NCBI RefSeq assembly: GCF_041276405.1
Contig: NZ_JBGGGT010000001.1
Coordinates: 1,037,501 to 1,101,500, forward strand
Length of the DNA stretch: 64,000 nucleotides
Direction of reading: 5' to 3'
From: Microvirga sp. TS319
Lineage (GTDB): Bacteria; Pseudomonadota; Alphaproteobacteria; Rhizobiales; Beijerinckiaceae
The first letter of the stretch is position 1. Each line of letters begins with the position of its first letter. The position numbers and the translations under genes were made by a program. This document shows, piece after piece, positions 1 through 9,463 of this stretch. The notes below the pieces were generated by a model. That model had not been told where the DNA came from. It did not search any database and worked only from the letters and a program-made list of their open reading frames with translations.

Positions 1-3000
1 GCGTGTCGTTGCCAGCACCGCCGTCGAGAGTATCGGCGGACGAGAACCCGGTCAGGAGGTCGCCCAGAGGCGTGCCGGCCAGAAGGTACGTACGGATCGT
101 CGCGCGATCCCAAACCGTACCATCGGCAAAGACGAACTCTTCGATGCCTGGCCCATTCTGACTGAATGCCTCCTTGATGGTTAAGCGATCGGATGATCCT
201 GAAATCCGAACAATGAGGTCAAGCGTGATGTCGTCCCTGGCAAGGATGAGATCAGCCGGCGTGACATCGGCGCCCAAGAGAACTCGGTCGATACGGCCAT
301 CATCTTTCTCGATGATCGTATCGGAACCGGAACCACGTCCGAAGATATAGGTGTCGGCTCCAGTACCGCCCTCAAGGGTATCATCTCCTGCTCCTCCGTC
401 GAGCGTATCGTTCCGACCGTTCGCCCCAACGAGATAGTCTGCACCTTCCGTCGCAGGAGACAGGCTCATATAGACATCCCACCACTCGATCGCCGTGCCA
501 TCGGCGAACTCGAAACGTTCGATTGCCGGTTTGCCGGGTGTCAGCTGATCCAGGATCGTCAAACGATCACCCGTGCCTCCGATCTCAACCACGAGATGAT
601 TGGTCCCGTTCTCCCGCCGGAAGACAACCTCGTCGGGCAGGACATCGGCCGTGAAACGCACCCTGTTCAGTTCGTGGGTGCCAAGCCCACCGGTTCCGAT
701 GCCATCGTACTCGCGGATCGTGTCAATGCCGAAACCGCGACCGAAAAGATAGGTATCATCGTGTACTCCCCCGCGCAGAAGATCGTTGCCGCCTCCGCCG
801 ACCAGGAGGTTTTCATGGAAGAAGGAGCCCACCAGGGTTTCGCTTTCTCCTGTTCCGACAAGAGAGCCAAGGATCTGTTCATAGGAAAGCTCGACCCCTT
901 CCACTGCGAGCGTTTGCTCGACCGCCGCCTTGAACTGCCAGTCGTCCACTGAGAACTGCGATCGGCAGGCTTCGAGCACCAGGAACATGCTGCTCCAGTA
1001 CTGGAGCTTGGCAAGCTCGCCTGCAGGTGCGTACGTGCGAAGATGGTCCAAAACCGATCCAAGCTGGCTTCCTTGCGGCAGGTTCAGAAAAATTCCGGAC
1101 CTGAAACTCAGGCCGGGAAAGAGCTGCTGCCCGAGATCCGTCTGCGCCAAGATCTGCGTGAGCATTTTCCCTTTGAGGTCCTGCCAGTACTGGGTGATTT
1201 GATCCGCGACGCCGGCATCCGCGCGTTCATCGGCCATCCATAGCTCTGTTCCTTGCAGGAACGGGCTGCCTGTGAACTTTTCGAAAGCCCGGAGCAGAGC
1301 GGCATCGACATATTCGCCACGGGCAAAGGTGTCAGCCGTTTCGATGCCCGCCCATTTGTACATGAGAGCATTGATGCGTGCGGCGAGGCTGTAAGCGTCG
1401 GCTACCGCCAACCCGGCCAGCTCCGATACCATTTGCCGGAGAACCGGATCTCCCTTCATCGCAAGATGGAGATCCTTCAGGTCGCCTCGCCCCTGCAGAT
1501 TAGGCAGAGTGGTGTTCCCGGGATCCGTCACATCCTCTCCAGGATCCAGCACGACTTGTCGATCCAAGGTGAAGAAGGCATTGCTCACCGAGGATTGCGA
1601 CCCATCGGTCCGCGTGAAGGTCGACGTGGCCTCAAGTCTGCTTCCCTCGATCCAGTCGGGATCCGGTTGCCAGATGAGGGAGAGGCGCGCGATTCCGTGC
1701 GATGCCAAGGTGCCAAGTTCGCTTGCCTGGCTGAATCCGTCGCCGTTGCGGTCTCGCCAGACCAGGATTTGAGAGAAGCTCACGTCCTGGCTGTCAATGA
1801 CGGTATCGAAGTTGCTGTCGAATAGCCCCAACTCCCTGAAGCCCACGAGAGACCCATAACCCAGGGCCGACGACAGGGCCCCGCCGCCAATGAGCTCGGA
1901 CAGGTCGTCGATGATGCCGTTGCCGTTGCGATCGAAGGCTAAAAGCGCATCGTCCGGTCGGACCCAGCCCGTCCGTTCAGCCAATCCGTCGCAATCCAGA
2001 TCGAAATAGGCTCCTGAATCGCTGAGGTCGTACAGCTCGATACCATCGCCGTCCAGATCGAGAACGAGCGGATCGACCGGGCGTGCGCCCGGGGGCAACG
2101 GGGGCTCTGGCGGATCGCCCTCCTTGCGGTCTCGAAGGATTATTCCCCCGTCGCCGTTCGACCAGTTTTCGACGATCACCGTGCTGCCGTCCGGAATCTC
2201 TATCATCAAACCCGAGCCAAACTGCGTATACTCCTCTCCATGCGAGCCTACATAGGCGACTGCCCCCTCCTCGCTTTGCGTGCCGCCGGTGAGGAAGACG
2301 TCGCCCCATTTGATGCGGTCGCTGCGCTCCGGATCCTTGACGATGTCGCCATCACCTACGATGAACGTGTCCCCACCCGCGCCACCGGTCAGAGTGTCAC
2401 TGGCGCTACCTCCAGCCAATACGTCATCCCCACCACCGCCCCTGATCTCCACACCCACGTTCGTTCCGCTAAGATCGATCCAGTCGCCCTGTTCGCTGCC
2501 GACGATCAGCTCGACGTTTTTCAGAATGATTCCGGAGGCACCGTTTGTAGCATCGCTGACGTGGACGCCAGACGTGGCTTTGGAGAAGTCGACTGTATCC
2601 CTGCCTCCGCGACCGTTGATTTCTTTTTCGTTCCCTGAAGCAATGAACTTGTCGTCCTGATTGGTCCCCTCAAATCGCTCAAAGTTCCTGATCCCGAGGA
2701 CGCGCTCACCACTCTTGAGCTGACCTTCGACAGCATCGACCTCAAGCGGGCCTTCGAGATAAATGGCACTGAGCTGATCGACCCCGTTGCCGCCGTTCAG
2801 CGTCAGCTGAGCCACACCTTCGGCGAAAGATTGGAGTTGGAACAAGTCGTCCTGATCCGAACCGGCGATCTCTTCGACTCCGTACAGAGCTGTGGTGCCC
2901 GAGTCTGAAACCACGGTAGCGATATGCTTTGTCGGCGCTTGAATGGCTTTTATGATGACGTTGAGTGCTGATCCTACGACTGAAAAGTCGGCCTTGTCCA

Positions 3001-3811
3001 AACCATCACCACCATCCAGGATGTCGCTTCCACCGGACGCCTGGAGGACGTCGTCGCCTGCACCCCCATGGATGAAATTTGCACCTTCGCTTCCGGAAAG
3101 AACGTCATCGGCATTAACCCGGCCAAGAACAACATCAGAGGCGAGAACTCCTCCTGCAGGGAAGAGACCACCATAAGCAGCTTGCAGAAAGCTGTTCACG
3201 CGAAGCGCAGTAGATGCAATCGTGGCAGTGGAACCGCTTCCGTAAGCCGCATTCCAGGCATTGGAAATATTCGCCACCCAATCTCCGGTGGATCCGACGA
3301 ACTTGATCATAGCCAGAGCATGGCAGGTATCCGCCGGATGTTCGAGGATATTGTTGTTCAGAGCCGTGTCATATCCGAGGAAAAGAAAAAGTGGATTTCC
3401 GGCCCATCCGCCAGGATCGCCGTTGAAGATCGTCGTTGCCGCAGGTTCAGCGTCTTTTTGTGCTATGTCAGCTATACCTGGAACATGACGGCTAGCGATG
3501 ATGTCACCCAATACCTTTGAGGCGATCGTGTCGGAAGCATCTTGGAGGAGATTAAGATCAAGATTTTCTCCGTACCTTGTTTGGTATTGTGCGATGGTGT
3601 AGGCGCGGATGAACGCACTTTGGCTTCCGATATTCTCGTTAACGTCAGCAGCGCCCTTGAGCCAAGCGATGGAGGCATTCAATTCATCGCGGCCATTAGC
3701 GAGCTCGGCGACCCGCCGATAGGCTGCGGCATATCGCTTTGCAGAAAGCAGCGCCTCAATCTCATTCACCTGAGAGGTTGTAAGGGTAAATTCGTCGGAC
3801 ACATCGGACAT
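1..3811 (-). CDS. Large RTX / EF-hand-like calcium-binding protein, C-terminus beyond window
   Basis: The frame stays open from an ATG at 3811 to base 1, giving 1270 residues with no stop, so the C-terminus lies outside. Residues 1-230 form a mostly helical unannotated N-domain with no signal peptide. Around 245 the first RTX glycine/aspartate repeat appears (GGAGDDVL), with more near 440-480. Residues about 577-700 hold EF-hand-like loops (DLDGDGIEL, DRNGNGIIDD, DRNGDGFSQASELG). From about 1000 come nonapeptide repeats followed by the haemolysin-type module with Y-x-FGRG-x-G-x-DTI, seen twice. Such proteins are normally exported by a type I system through an uncleaved C-terminal signal and fold on binding calcium outside the cell. 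No type I transporter gene is in view. It is the last gene of a three-gene operon, 26 bases after the lipoprotein gene. Adhesin, enzyme or toxin function cannot be told apart. Confidence 0.85.
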   Translation of the reverse strand, partial: MSDVSDEFTLTTSQVNEIEALLSAKRYAAAYRRVAELANGRDELNASIAWLKGAADVNENIGSQSAFIRAYTIAQYQTRYGENLDLNLLQDASDTIASKVLGDIIASRHVPGIADIAQKDAEPAATTIFNGDPGGWAGNPLFLFLGYDTALNNNILEHPADTCHALAMIKFVGSTGDWVANISNAWNAAYGSGSTATIASTALRVNSFLQAAYGGLFPAGGVLASDVVLGRVNADDVLSGSEGANFIHGGAGDDVLQASGGSDILDGGDGLDKADFSVVGSALNVIIKAIQAPTKHIATVVSDSGTTALYGVEEIAGSDQDDLFQLQSFAEGVAQLTLNGGNGVDQLSAIYLEGPLEVDAVEGQLKSGERVLGIRNFERFEGTNQDDKFIASGNEKEINGRGGRDTVDFSKATSGVHVSDATNGASGIILKNVELIVGSEQGDWIDLSGTNVGVEIRGGGGDDVLAGGSASDTLTGGAGGDTFIVGDGDIVKDPERSDRIKWGDVFLTGGTQSEEGAVAYVGSHGEEYTQFGSGLMIEIPDGSTVIVENWSNGDGGIILRDRKEGDPPEPPLPPGARPVDPLVLDLDGDGIELYDLSDSGAYFDLDCDGLAERTGWVRPDDALLAFDRNGNGIIDDLSELIGGGALSSALGYGSLVGFRELGLFDSNFDTVIDSQDVSFSQILVWRDRNGDGFSQASELGTLASHGIARLSLIWQPDPDWIEGSRLEATSTFTRTDGSQSSVSNAFFTLDRQVVLDPGEDVTDPGNTTLPNLQGRGDLKDLHLAMKGDPVLRQMVSELAGLAVADAYSLAARINALMYKWAGIETADTFARGEYVDAALLRAFEKFTGSPFLQGTELWMADERADAGVADQITQYWQDLKGKMLTQILAQTDLGQQLFPGLSFRSGIFLNLPQGSQLGSVLDHLRTYAPAGELAKLQYWSSMFLVLEACRSQFSVDDWQFKAAVEQTLAVEGVELSYEQILGSLVGTGESETLVGSFFHENLLVGGGGNDLLRGGVHDDTYLFGRGFGIDTIREYDGIGTGGLGTHELNRVRFTADVLPDEVVFRRENGTNHLVVEIGGTGDRLTILDQLTPGKPAIERFEFADGTAIEWWDVYMSLSPATEGADYLVGANGRNDTLDGGAGDDTLEGGTGADTYIFGRGSGSDTIIEKDDGRIDRVLLGADVTPADLILARDDITLDLIVRISGSSDRLTIKEAFSQNGPGIEEFVFADGTVWDRATIRTYLLAGTPLGDLLTGFSSADTLDGGAGNDT

Positions 3812-3837
3812 TATTTGCGCTCGTTCTGCTGACTAAA

Positions 3838-4497
3838 TTAGGGGTTCGTGAAAGACTTGATCAGCCGCTCCACCTCTTCGAGAGTACGCGGCCAATCGCT
3901 GGCAGGATGGGGGGGATCGTTCAGGTCAACGCGGATGAGAGTGCCAGGCTTGATCTGTCCCCAGATGCCGCAGGAGGTGCTGGGCTCATGCGTCGGCGCA
4001 GGTCCACAGCGTGCTGCTATTTGATTTCTGAAGAGAAGAGGCCCTGTTGAAAACAGTTCGAAGGTTCCGTTGTGATCGGCACGGCGGAACAATCCGTCGC
4101 TCACCAAGGCTCCAGTCGCCTTCTCTGCGGGAGGATGGCTTGCAGGTGCATATTCAACGGCGATGATATCCAATCCCTCCAGGCGAACGAATTCTGGGTA
4201 CCGTTTCATGATCAAACTGAGAGATCTCTGCCCAAGTGAAAAGCCATCAGCTGTGGCGGGAGGATCCTCGGGCCGCTGGCAATATTCCTGGACGCGCCGA
4301 CCGTCCCGGATCTTGTCCCGCGTTGGAAATGTTTTTCTGCCCACATATATTGTTGGCTGGAACGCAGCAGGTAGTCTGTAGACCGTTTCCTGGATCTTTA
4401 TTCTGACTGTTTCGGCAGGCACGCATGGCTTACTGCAGCCTGCCAGGAGGTCACACACGATGATGATCGCAACTGTGAGAAAGCGCTTTTGGATCAA
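3838..4497 (-). CDS. Predicted lipoprotein upstream of the RTX gene
   Basis: I place the start at a TTG (4497) because AGGAGG lies five bases upstream; an ATG 87 bases further out has no ribosome site and would bury the signal peptide. The 219-residue product begins with a short basic stretch and a hydrophobic segment ending in LLAGC, a lipobox with the acylated cysteine at residue 21, so the mature protein should be anchored in a membrane facing the periplasm. The remainder has four or more cysteines and no family I recognise. It lies 40 bases after a small membrane-protein gene and 26 before the RTX gene, so the three are probably cotranscribed. A role in export, anchoring or inhibition of the RTX protein is plausible from context only. 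Confidence 0.7.
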   Translation of the reverse strand: MIQKRFLTVAIIIVCDLLAGCSKPCVPAETVRIKIQETVYRLPAAFQPTIYVGRKTFPTRDKIRDGRRVQEYCQRPEDPPATADGFSLGQRSLSLIMKRYPEFVRLEGLDIIAVEYAPASHPPAEKATGALVSDGLFRRADHNGTFELFSTGPLLFRNQIAARCGPAPTHEPSTSCGIWGQIKPGTLIRVDLNDPPHPASDWPRTLEEVERLIKSFTNP

Positions 4498-4537
4498 GAC
4501 TGCCTCCTGCTGAATACAATGACTCACGCAAAAATTT

Positions 4538-4687
4538 TCATATCGAGAGATTGACGTCGGCAATGTCCACGTAGAATACGACATAGTTCAGCGTGAAGAC
4601 GATGATCACGAGAAACAGCAAGCGGAGAATGAGCATCGCCCCCGGCGAGGTCAAACGGCGTCTTGCAACGCTTTGATCGTCAGCCAT
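4538..4687 (-). CDS. Small single-pass membrane protein (49 aa)
   Basis: An ATG at 4687 is preceded by a strong AGGAGGAG ribosome site and opens a 49-residue frame. After a short charged head (about 17 residues with three consecutive arginines) comes one strongly hydrophobic stretch at about residues 18-40, then a short acidic tail. This is the shape of a small inner-membrane protein. A longer upstream frame exists but lacks a ribosome site. The gene appears to lead an operon with the lipoprotein and RTX genes. No family recognised; context suggests an accessory of the secreted RTX protein. Confidence 0.55.
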   Translation of the reverse strand: MADDQSVARRRLTSPGAMLILRLLFLVIIVFTLNYVVFYVDIADVNLSI

Positions 4688-5078
4688 CTCAACTCCTCCT
4701 ACACATTCGCAGACACCTACTGTGGTGGACTGAAGCTGGTATCTTGGAGGAAGAGCAACATGTCCAGCATAGCGCCGACGGGACCGCTGCGGAGGTGAGG
4801 AAGCGCCGGATACGTCACGGACAGCCATCTGCAATCTCTCGGCATCACTGGTTCGCCAGCTGACAACCTACGATACAGGTGACAACATTCCTTTCTTCGG
4901 TTCAACTACATGAACGTATAGGCTGCGATGCGTGAGGCGGCTCGATCCAGTTCTGTCAGGTGACAGAAACGCGCCTTCGTACACCCGGTTCTCTATGGAG
5001 AGGGCTTGTGCAAAGTCCCGTCTCATCATCAAAAGTTGCAAAACCAACTCTCGGCAGAGTTTTGTAAATATCGATTGG

Positions 5079-5337
5079 CTACGCCCGCCTTTCTATCCTG
5101 GACAAAACCCCGCCCCGCAGCTCGACCCTCTCAAGGTCGCCGGGTGCGAGTGGATCTTTCAGGAGACGGCTTCGGGCGCGCGTCAGGACCGGCCGCAGCT
5201 TGGCGAACCTCCTCAGGTTCTGAACCGTCGCCGCGAGCAACAACCGGGTCTCCCGCCCCACTCGGCCCGCGTAGTCTCAGACGTGCCAGCCTCAAGATGC
5301 GTTTGAGGTAAGCCCGGTCGCAGCGCCTCGTCGAACC
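5079..5337 (-). pseudogene. Frameshifted C-terminal remnant of an IS transposase (IS1182/IS5-like)
   Basis: Read leftward from about 5319, one frame gives RAYLKRILRLARLRLRGPSG, the arginine-rich segment typical of DDE transposases of the IS1182/IS5 type. Near 5265 the match jumps to another frame and continues as LLLAATVQNLRRFAKLRP, the classic segment close to the end of these transposases, reaching a stop at 5079. The frame change and the missing upstream catalytic part show a dead fragment. I saw no terminal inverted repeats or target duplication. The family assignment is from remembered motifs. Confidence 0.6.
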
Positions 5338-5430
5338 GCCTCGCGAGCATCCTGGCCGCCCGCTGCGCGGGCAGGCACAGGCATGTGTCGCGGATCAGAA
5401 TAGTCGCGGAGAACGACGCTTCACGGCAGT

Positions 5431-5460
5431 TTGACACAAATCCAATATGTTGATATCAAC
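5431..5460 (+). promoter_or_regulatory. Candidate promoter with overlapping 12-base palindrome, upstream of the MFS gene
   Basis: TTGACA at 5431-5436 is followed after exactly 17 bases by TATCAA at 5454-5459, a good sigma-70 type arrangement about 110 bases before the MFS start. The -10 element lies inside the perfect palindrome GTTGATATCAAC (5449-5460), where a bound repressor would block polymerase. No dedicated regulator gene sits next to it. Confidence 0.5.
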
Positions 5461-5568
5461 TTGTAATCACGTTCAAGATGCACGAACTGCGCCCCCAGCG
5501 AGCCCGAGGGAAACGTTCGGTCCAAGAGTCCCGATGCATCGACAATCTCGCCGAGACGGAGGAGCAGG

Positions 5569-6783
5569 ATGACGAACTCTCACTATCGCTGGGTCATCGT
5601 TGCGGCAGGCGGCCTTCTTGGCTGCATGGCCATCGGGGCAATGTTCTCTCTGCCGGTTTTCCTGCTGCCGATCTCACGAGAGACCGGATGGTCCGTGACC
5701 GGCATCTCCAGCGCCATGACGATCGGGTTCGTCTCCATGGCCTTGGCGAGCCTGATGTGGGGAACTCTGTCGGACCGTTGGGGGCCCCGTGTCGTCGTAA
5801 CGATCGGTTCGATCGTCCTATCGGCGGCTTTGGCCGTCGCGAGCCGCGCGACATCTCTCATCGAGTTTCAGCTCGTGTTCGGGTTGGTGGTGGGTGGCGC
5901 CACGGCGGCGATCTTTGCGCCGATGATGGCCTGCGTCACAGGCTGGTTCGACACGCATCGCAGTCTTGCCGTGTCCTTGGTGTCCGCCGGCATGGGAATG
6001 GCGCCGATGACCATGTCGCCGTTAGCGGCATGGCTCATCTCCGCTTATGACTGGAGAACGTCTCTACAGATCATCGCCGCCCTTGCGGCGGCCGTGATGA
6101 TCCCGGTGGCGCTGTTGGTCCGCCGGGCACCGGCTCTCGAGGACCGGAACGGTCCCGCCTTCCCGGGTGGAGAGGCGCACGGTGCCATGTCCATGGGCCA
6201 AGCCATGAGGTCACCCCAGTTCATCATCCTTCTTCTGACGAACTTCTTCTGTTGCGCCACACATGCCGGCCCGATCTTTCATACGGTGAGCTACGCGATC
6301 ACCTGCGGCATTCCCGTGATTGCCGCCGTTTCGATCTATAGCGTGGAGGGACTGGCCGGCATGGGTGGCCGCGTCGTGTTCGGTCTCATGGGGGACCGGT
6401 TCGGCGCCAAGGGCACTCTGGTCGCAGGATTGTTGCTGCAGGCTTTCGCCGTCCTGGCATACGCGTTCGTGAGCGAGCTCGGCGCATTCTACGCCGTGGC
6501 AGCGTTGGTCGGCTTCGTTTACGCCGGCGTCATGCCTCTCTACGCCGTCCTCGCGCGCGAGAACTTCCCTCTGCAAATGATGGGTACGGTCATCGGCGGG
6601 ACAGCCATGGCCGGCGGCTTGGGGATGGCCATAGGGCCATTGGCCGGAGGGCTGATCTACGACACCATGGGAAGTTACGTTTGGCTCTACATCGGCGCCT
6701 GGGGCCTTGGGCTCGGGGCCTTCCTGATCTCCCTGACCTTCAAGCCATTCTCCAAGGGTCAGCCGGCCATGGCGGCTGCTTAG
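5569..6783 (+). CDS. MFS transporter
   Basis: The 404-residue product starts at an ATG with GGAGGAGCAGG just upstream. It has about twelve hydrophobic segments in two halves separated by a hydrophilic loop near residues 185-210, and the MFS loop 2-3 signature in the form GTLSDRWGPR; a related copy in the second half reads GLMGDRFGAK. This is a normal length for the family. The order of segments and small residues resembles the oxalate/monocarboxylate carrier (OFA/MCT-like) branch, so an organic acid substrate is likely but not shown. It converges on the GH3 gene with a 41-base gap. A possible operator palindrome overlaps its promoter. Confidence 0.85.
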   Translation: MTNSHYRWVIVAAGGLLGCMAIGAMFSLPVFLLPISRETGWSVTGISSAMTIGFVSMALASLMWGTLSDRWGPRVVVTIGSIVLSAALAVASRATSLIEFQLVFGLVVGGATAAIFAPMMACVTGWFDTHRSLAVSLVSAGMGMAPMTMSPLAAWLISAYDWRTSLQIIAALAAAVMIPVALLVRRAPALEDRNGPAFPGGEAHGAMSMGQAMRSPQFIILLLTNFFCCATHAGPIFHTVSYAITCGIPVIAAVSIYSVEGLAGMGGRVVFGLMGDRFGAKGTLVAGLLLQAFAVLAYAFVSELGAFYAVAALVGFVYAGVMPLYAVLARENFPLQMMGTVIGGTAMAGGLGMAIGPLAGGLIYDTMGSYVWLYIGAWGLGLGAFLISLTFKPFSKGQPAMAAA

Positions 6784-6824
6784 CAACGGTTCTGACACGC
6801 GGGCCACTTCTGCGCGCGCTATGC

Positions 6825-9065
6825 TCACTTGCCTGCGTCGGCTGCATCGAGGTGCAAACTCATCCGGAGAATGGCCTCCCCCGCGTCCTCACCCGCATCG
6901 AACACGTAATCGGCGGCTGCGATATGAAACAACCCGCGAGCGACGTCATAGCGGGCGAGCAGTCGGGACTCGATCGGGAGGGTGACACGGCGGCTTTCGC
7001 CAGGTTCCAGACGGACACGTCCGAAGGCTGCAAGCCGTGGCACGAACCCGGCAGGACCCGGCAGGGACACATAGATCTGCGGTGTGTCCGTACCGGGCTG
7101 CTTGCCGACATTGGTGACCGTCAGGGACGCCAAAAGGGCGCCCTCTCTCCGCTCCACGGAGAGATCGGAGAGAGCGAACCGGGTGTAGGAGAGGCCAAAG
7201 CCAAAGTGGAAGAGCGGGTTCAGGCCCTGGCGGGCGAACCAGCGATAGCCGACATCCGAGCCTTCCACATCATAGGGGATACGGACAATGCCGCCCTTGA
7301 TGGGCCTGCCCGGGCTCGACGCCATGAGCGCGGGATCGCTTTGCGTCGGACGTGGCAGTTGCCCTTCATCCATCGGGAAGGTGAGAGGGAGCCGTCCGGC
7401 TGGATTGACCTTTCCGAACAGGGTCGAGGCGATGGCCTCGCCACCAGCCGAGCCGGGATACCAGGCTTCCAGAACCGCCGGCACTTTGTCGAGCCACGGC
7501 ATCGTGACCGGCCCGCCGGTTTCCAGCACCACGATTGTTCTGGGGTTGACGGTGGCAATGGCCTCAATCAGCTCATTCTGATGGCCCGGCAGGGCAAGGC
7601 CCGCCGCGTCGAGGGCTTCCGTTCGCCATTCCTCCGCAAACACGATGACGACATCCGCATCGTGTGCTCTTTGGGCGGCCGCCGCCACATCCGTGCCGTC
7701 CACATAGGAGACCACCCCGGAAGCCTCTGAGCGGATCGCCGAGAGAGGCGAGGACGGATGATAGACCTTCTCGGTACCAAATCCCATGAGATTGGAACCA
7801 GGCAGGCGGAGGCTGCCGGGCGGCGTGACGGATGAGGAGCCACCACCGGAGATCACCCCCATATCCGCATGTGCACCAATGACCAGGATATGCCGGGCAT
7901 CGGGTGACAGCGGCAGCAGGTCGCCTGCATTCTTGAGAAGGACAATGCCGCTCTCGGCCACCTTGCGGGCTACGAGGCGATGTGCGGGAGGGTCAACTGC
8001 GTTGGATGCTGGCTTCTGCGCTGCATCGATCACGCCGGTCGCGAACAGGCTGCGCAGGATCCGGCGCACCATGTCGTCGATGCGCGCTCGCGGCACCCGT
8101 CCCGCAGCCACCGCATCCTGCAACGGCCGCCCGAAATAGGGTGCCGGGTCCAGCATGGCGCCGGACTGCACGTCAAGCCCCGAGAGCACGGCCTTTTCGG
8201 TCGAATGGGTGCTGCCCCAGTCGGACATGACCCAGCCGGCATAACCCCAGTCCCGTTTGAGGACGCGGTTGATCAGGAAGTCGCTCTCAGACGCGTATTC
8301 GCCGTTGACCAGGTTATAGCCCGTCATCACGGAGCCGGGCTGCCCGACCTCGATGGCGATCTCGAACGCGAGCAGATCGGCTTCACGCAATGCCTCCTCC
8401 CTAAGGTCGGAGCTTGCCATCACCCGCCCATTCTCCTGGGCATTGACGGCGAAATGCTTGACGGTCGAAACAAGGTGCTGGGACTGGATGCCGGCAACCG
8501 ATTGGCCGGCGATCAAGCCGGTGAGCAATGGATCTTCGGATACATATTCGAAGCTGCGTCCGCCGCGTGGTTCCCGGATGAGGTCGGCGCCACCCGCCAG
8601 TTGCACATTGAAGCCTCGCGCGCGGGCCTCGCTGCCGACAACCACGCCTGCCTCACGGGCAAGGGCGGGATCGAATGTGGCACCGAGCAGGAGCGAGGAT
8701 GGAAGCGCCGTTGCGTCGTCACCCGGGCGCGTATCACCGCGGTTGGTGACCCCAAGGCCTGCATCGTTCTCGATGCGTGCGGGAATGTTCAGGCGAGGAA
8801 TGGGTTGGTAATAGGCTGCCGCACCGGGCTGGGACGAGGCCGACGGAAGGCTGGGCACCGGCAGAAGTTGCGAAAGCCAAGAGAACTTTTCGTCCTCCGT
8901 CATTTGGCGGACGATGCTCTCGGCCCTCAGATCAGGCGAAACCTCAGGGCCTTGCCATGGGCGATGCTCTAGTGAGGGATCTGCCTGGGGTCGTGTCGGC
9001 GCGGCCGCAAGCGAGAGAAAGATCGTCAGGCTCATCGCGCCGGCTCTGCGTTTCAAGCGGTCCAT
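6825..9065 (-). CDS. Periplasmic glycoside hydrolase family 3 (beta-glucosidase-like)
   Basis: I chose the ATG at 9065, which begins MDRLKRRAG and leads straight into a signal peptide ending near residue 30; an in-frame start 33 bases upstream has no advantage. The 746-residue product has the GH3 order: N-terminal barrel with the KHFAVN motif, the nucleophile aspartate in VMSDW (Asp282), an alpha/beta sandwich domain from about residue 370, and a C-terminal fibronectin III-like domain. GH3 enzymes remove single beta-linked glucose or xylose units from the non-reducing end. The neighbouring MFS carrier is convergent, so joint regulation is not implied. The exact sugar cannot be told from sequence. 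Confidence 0.9.
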   Translation of the reverse strand: MDRLKRRAGAMSLTIFLSLAAAPTRPQADPSLEHRPWQGPEVSPDLRAESIVRQMTEDEKFSWLSQLLPVPSLPSASSQPGAAAYYQPIPRLNIPARIENDAGLGVTNRGDTRPGDDATALPSSLLLGATFDPALAREAGVVVGSEARARGFNVQLAGGADLIREPRGGRSFEYVSEDPLLTGLIAGQSVAGIQSQHLVSTVKHFAVNAQENGRVMASSDLREEALREADLLAFEIAIEVGQPGSVMTGYNLVNGEYASESDFLINRVLKRDWGYAGWVMSDWGSTHSTEKAVLSGLDVQSGAMLDPAPYFGRPLQDAVAAGRVPRARIDDMVRRILRSLFATGVIDAAQKPASNAVDPPAHRLVARKVAESGIVLLKNAGDLLPLSPDARHILVIGAHADMGVISGGGSSSVTPPGSLRLPGSNLMGFGTEKVYHPSSPLSAIRSEASGVVSYVDGTDVAAAAQRAHDADVVIVFAEEWRTEALDAAGLALPGHQNELIEAIATVNPRTIVVLETGGPVTMPWLDKVPAVLEAWYPGSAGGEAIASTLFGKVNPAGRLPLTFPMDEGQLPRPTQSDPALMASSPGRPIKGGIVRIPYDVEGSDVGYRWFARQGLNPLFHFGFGLSYTRFALSDLSVERREGALLASLTVTNVGKQPGTDTPQIYVSLPGPAGFVPRLAAFGRVRLEPGESRRVTLPIESRLLARYDVARGLFHIAAADYVFDAGEDAGEAILRMSLHLDAADAGK

Positions 9066-9463
9066 GAGGCACCCTTCGGATTGTGAGGATTGGCACACTT
9101 GGAATCATTGGGCAGGCACAACAGGTCCAAGTCAGCGCATTCTCGACGCGCCGAGGCCTCCGGTCCGGCGAAGTCGGGGCTATGGGGGGCCTGCCGGTCG
9201 TCCGCCCTGAAAAGCCCTGACCGAAGCACAGGCTATACCACCCCGTGTGGCCGATCTGTGGCTCCGTGGAGCCGGATGGAGCCACGCCGGGCGCAAGGCG
9301 AAGTAAGACTGCGAAACCAGGTGGATGTGACCGATCTTGGTGCATGGCAAGCTCCGCGCGCCGAAGGCCAGGGCTTGCCAATCGCGCCGTGTGACGGCAA
9401 TCTCAGCTCGGCAGGACATTGAGCGGGTGTATGCCGGACTATTTTCTCGTCCGGTGACAGGAC
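9066..9463. other. Intergenic, nothing recognised
   Basis: About 400 bases between the divergent GH3 and L,D-transpeptidase-like genes. It should carry both promoters, but I saw no convincing promoter pair, repeat, hairpin or gene-like frame with a ribosome site. Short open frames here have no good start. Confidence 0.4.

Larger units (their letters stand above)
4688..5568. other. Intergenic region with decayed transposase and MFS promoter
   Basis: This gap of about 880 bases separates the leftward RTX operon from the rightward MFS gene. It contains a transposase remnant (5079-5337) and a promoter-like element (5431-5459), described separately. The rest, 4688-5078, should hold the promoter of the RTX operon, but I could not pick one with confidence. 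Confidence 0.5.

Noticed and set aside
1..3811. Periodic repeats that might suggest a tandem DNA repeat or CRISPR
   Set aside because: The periodicity is the glycine/aspartate code of RTX nonapeptides; the DNA is not repeated exactly and there are no spacers.
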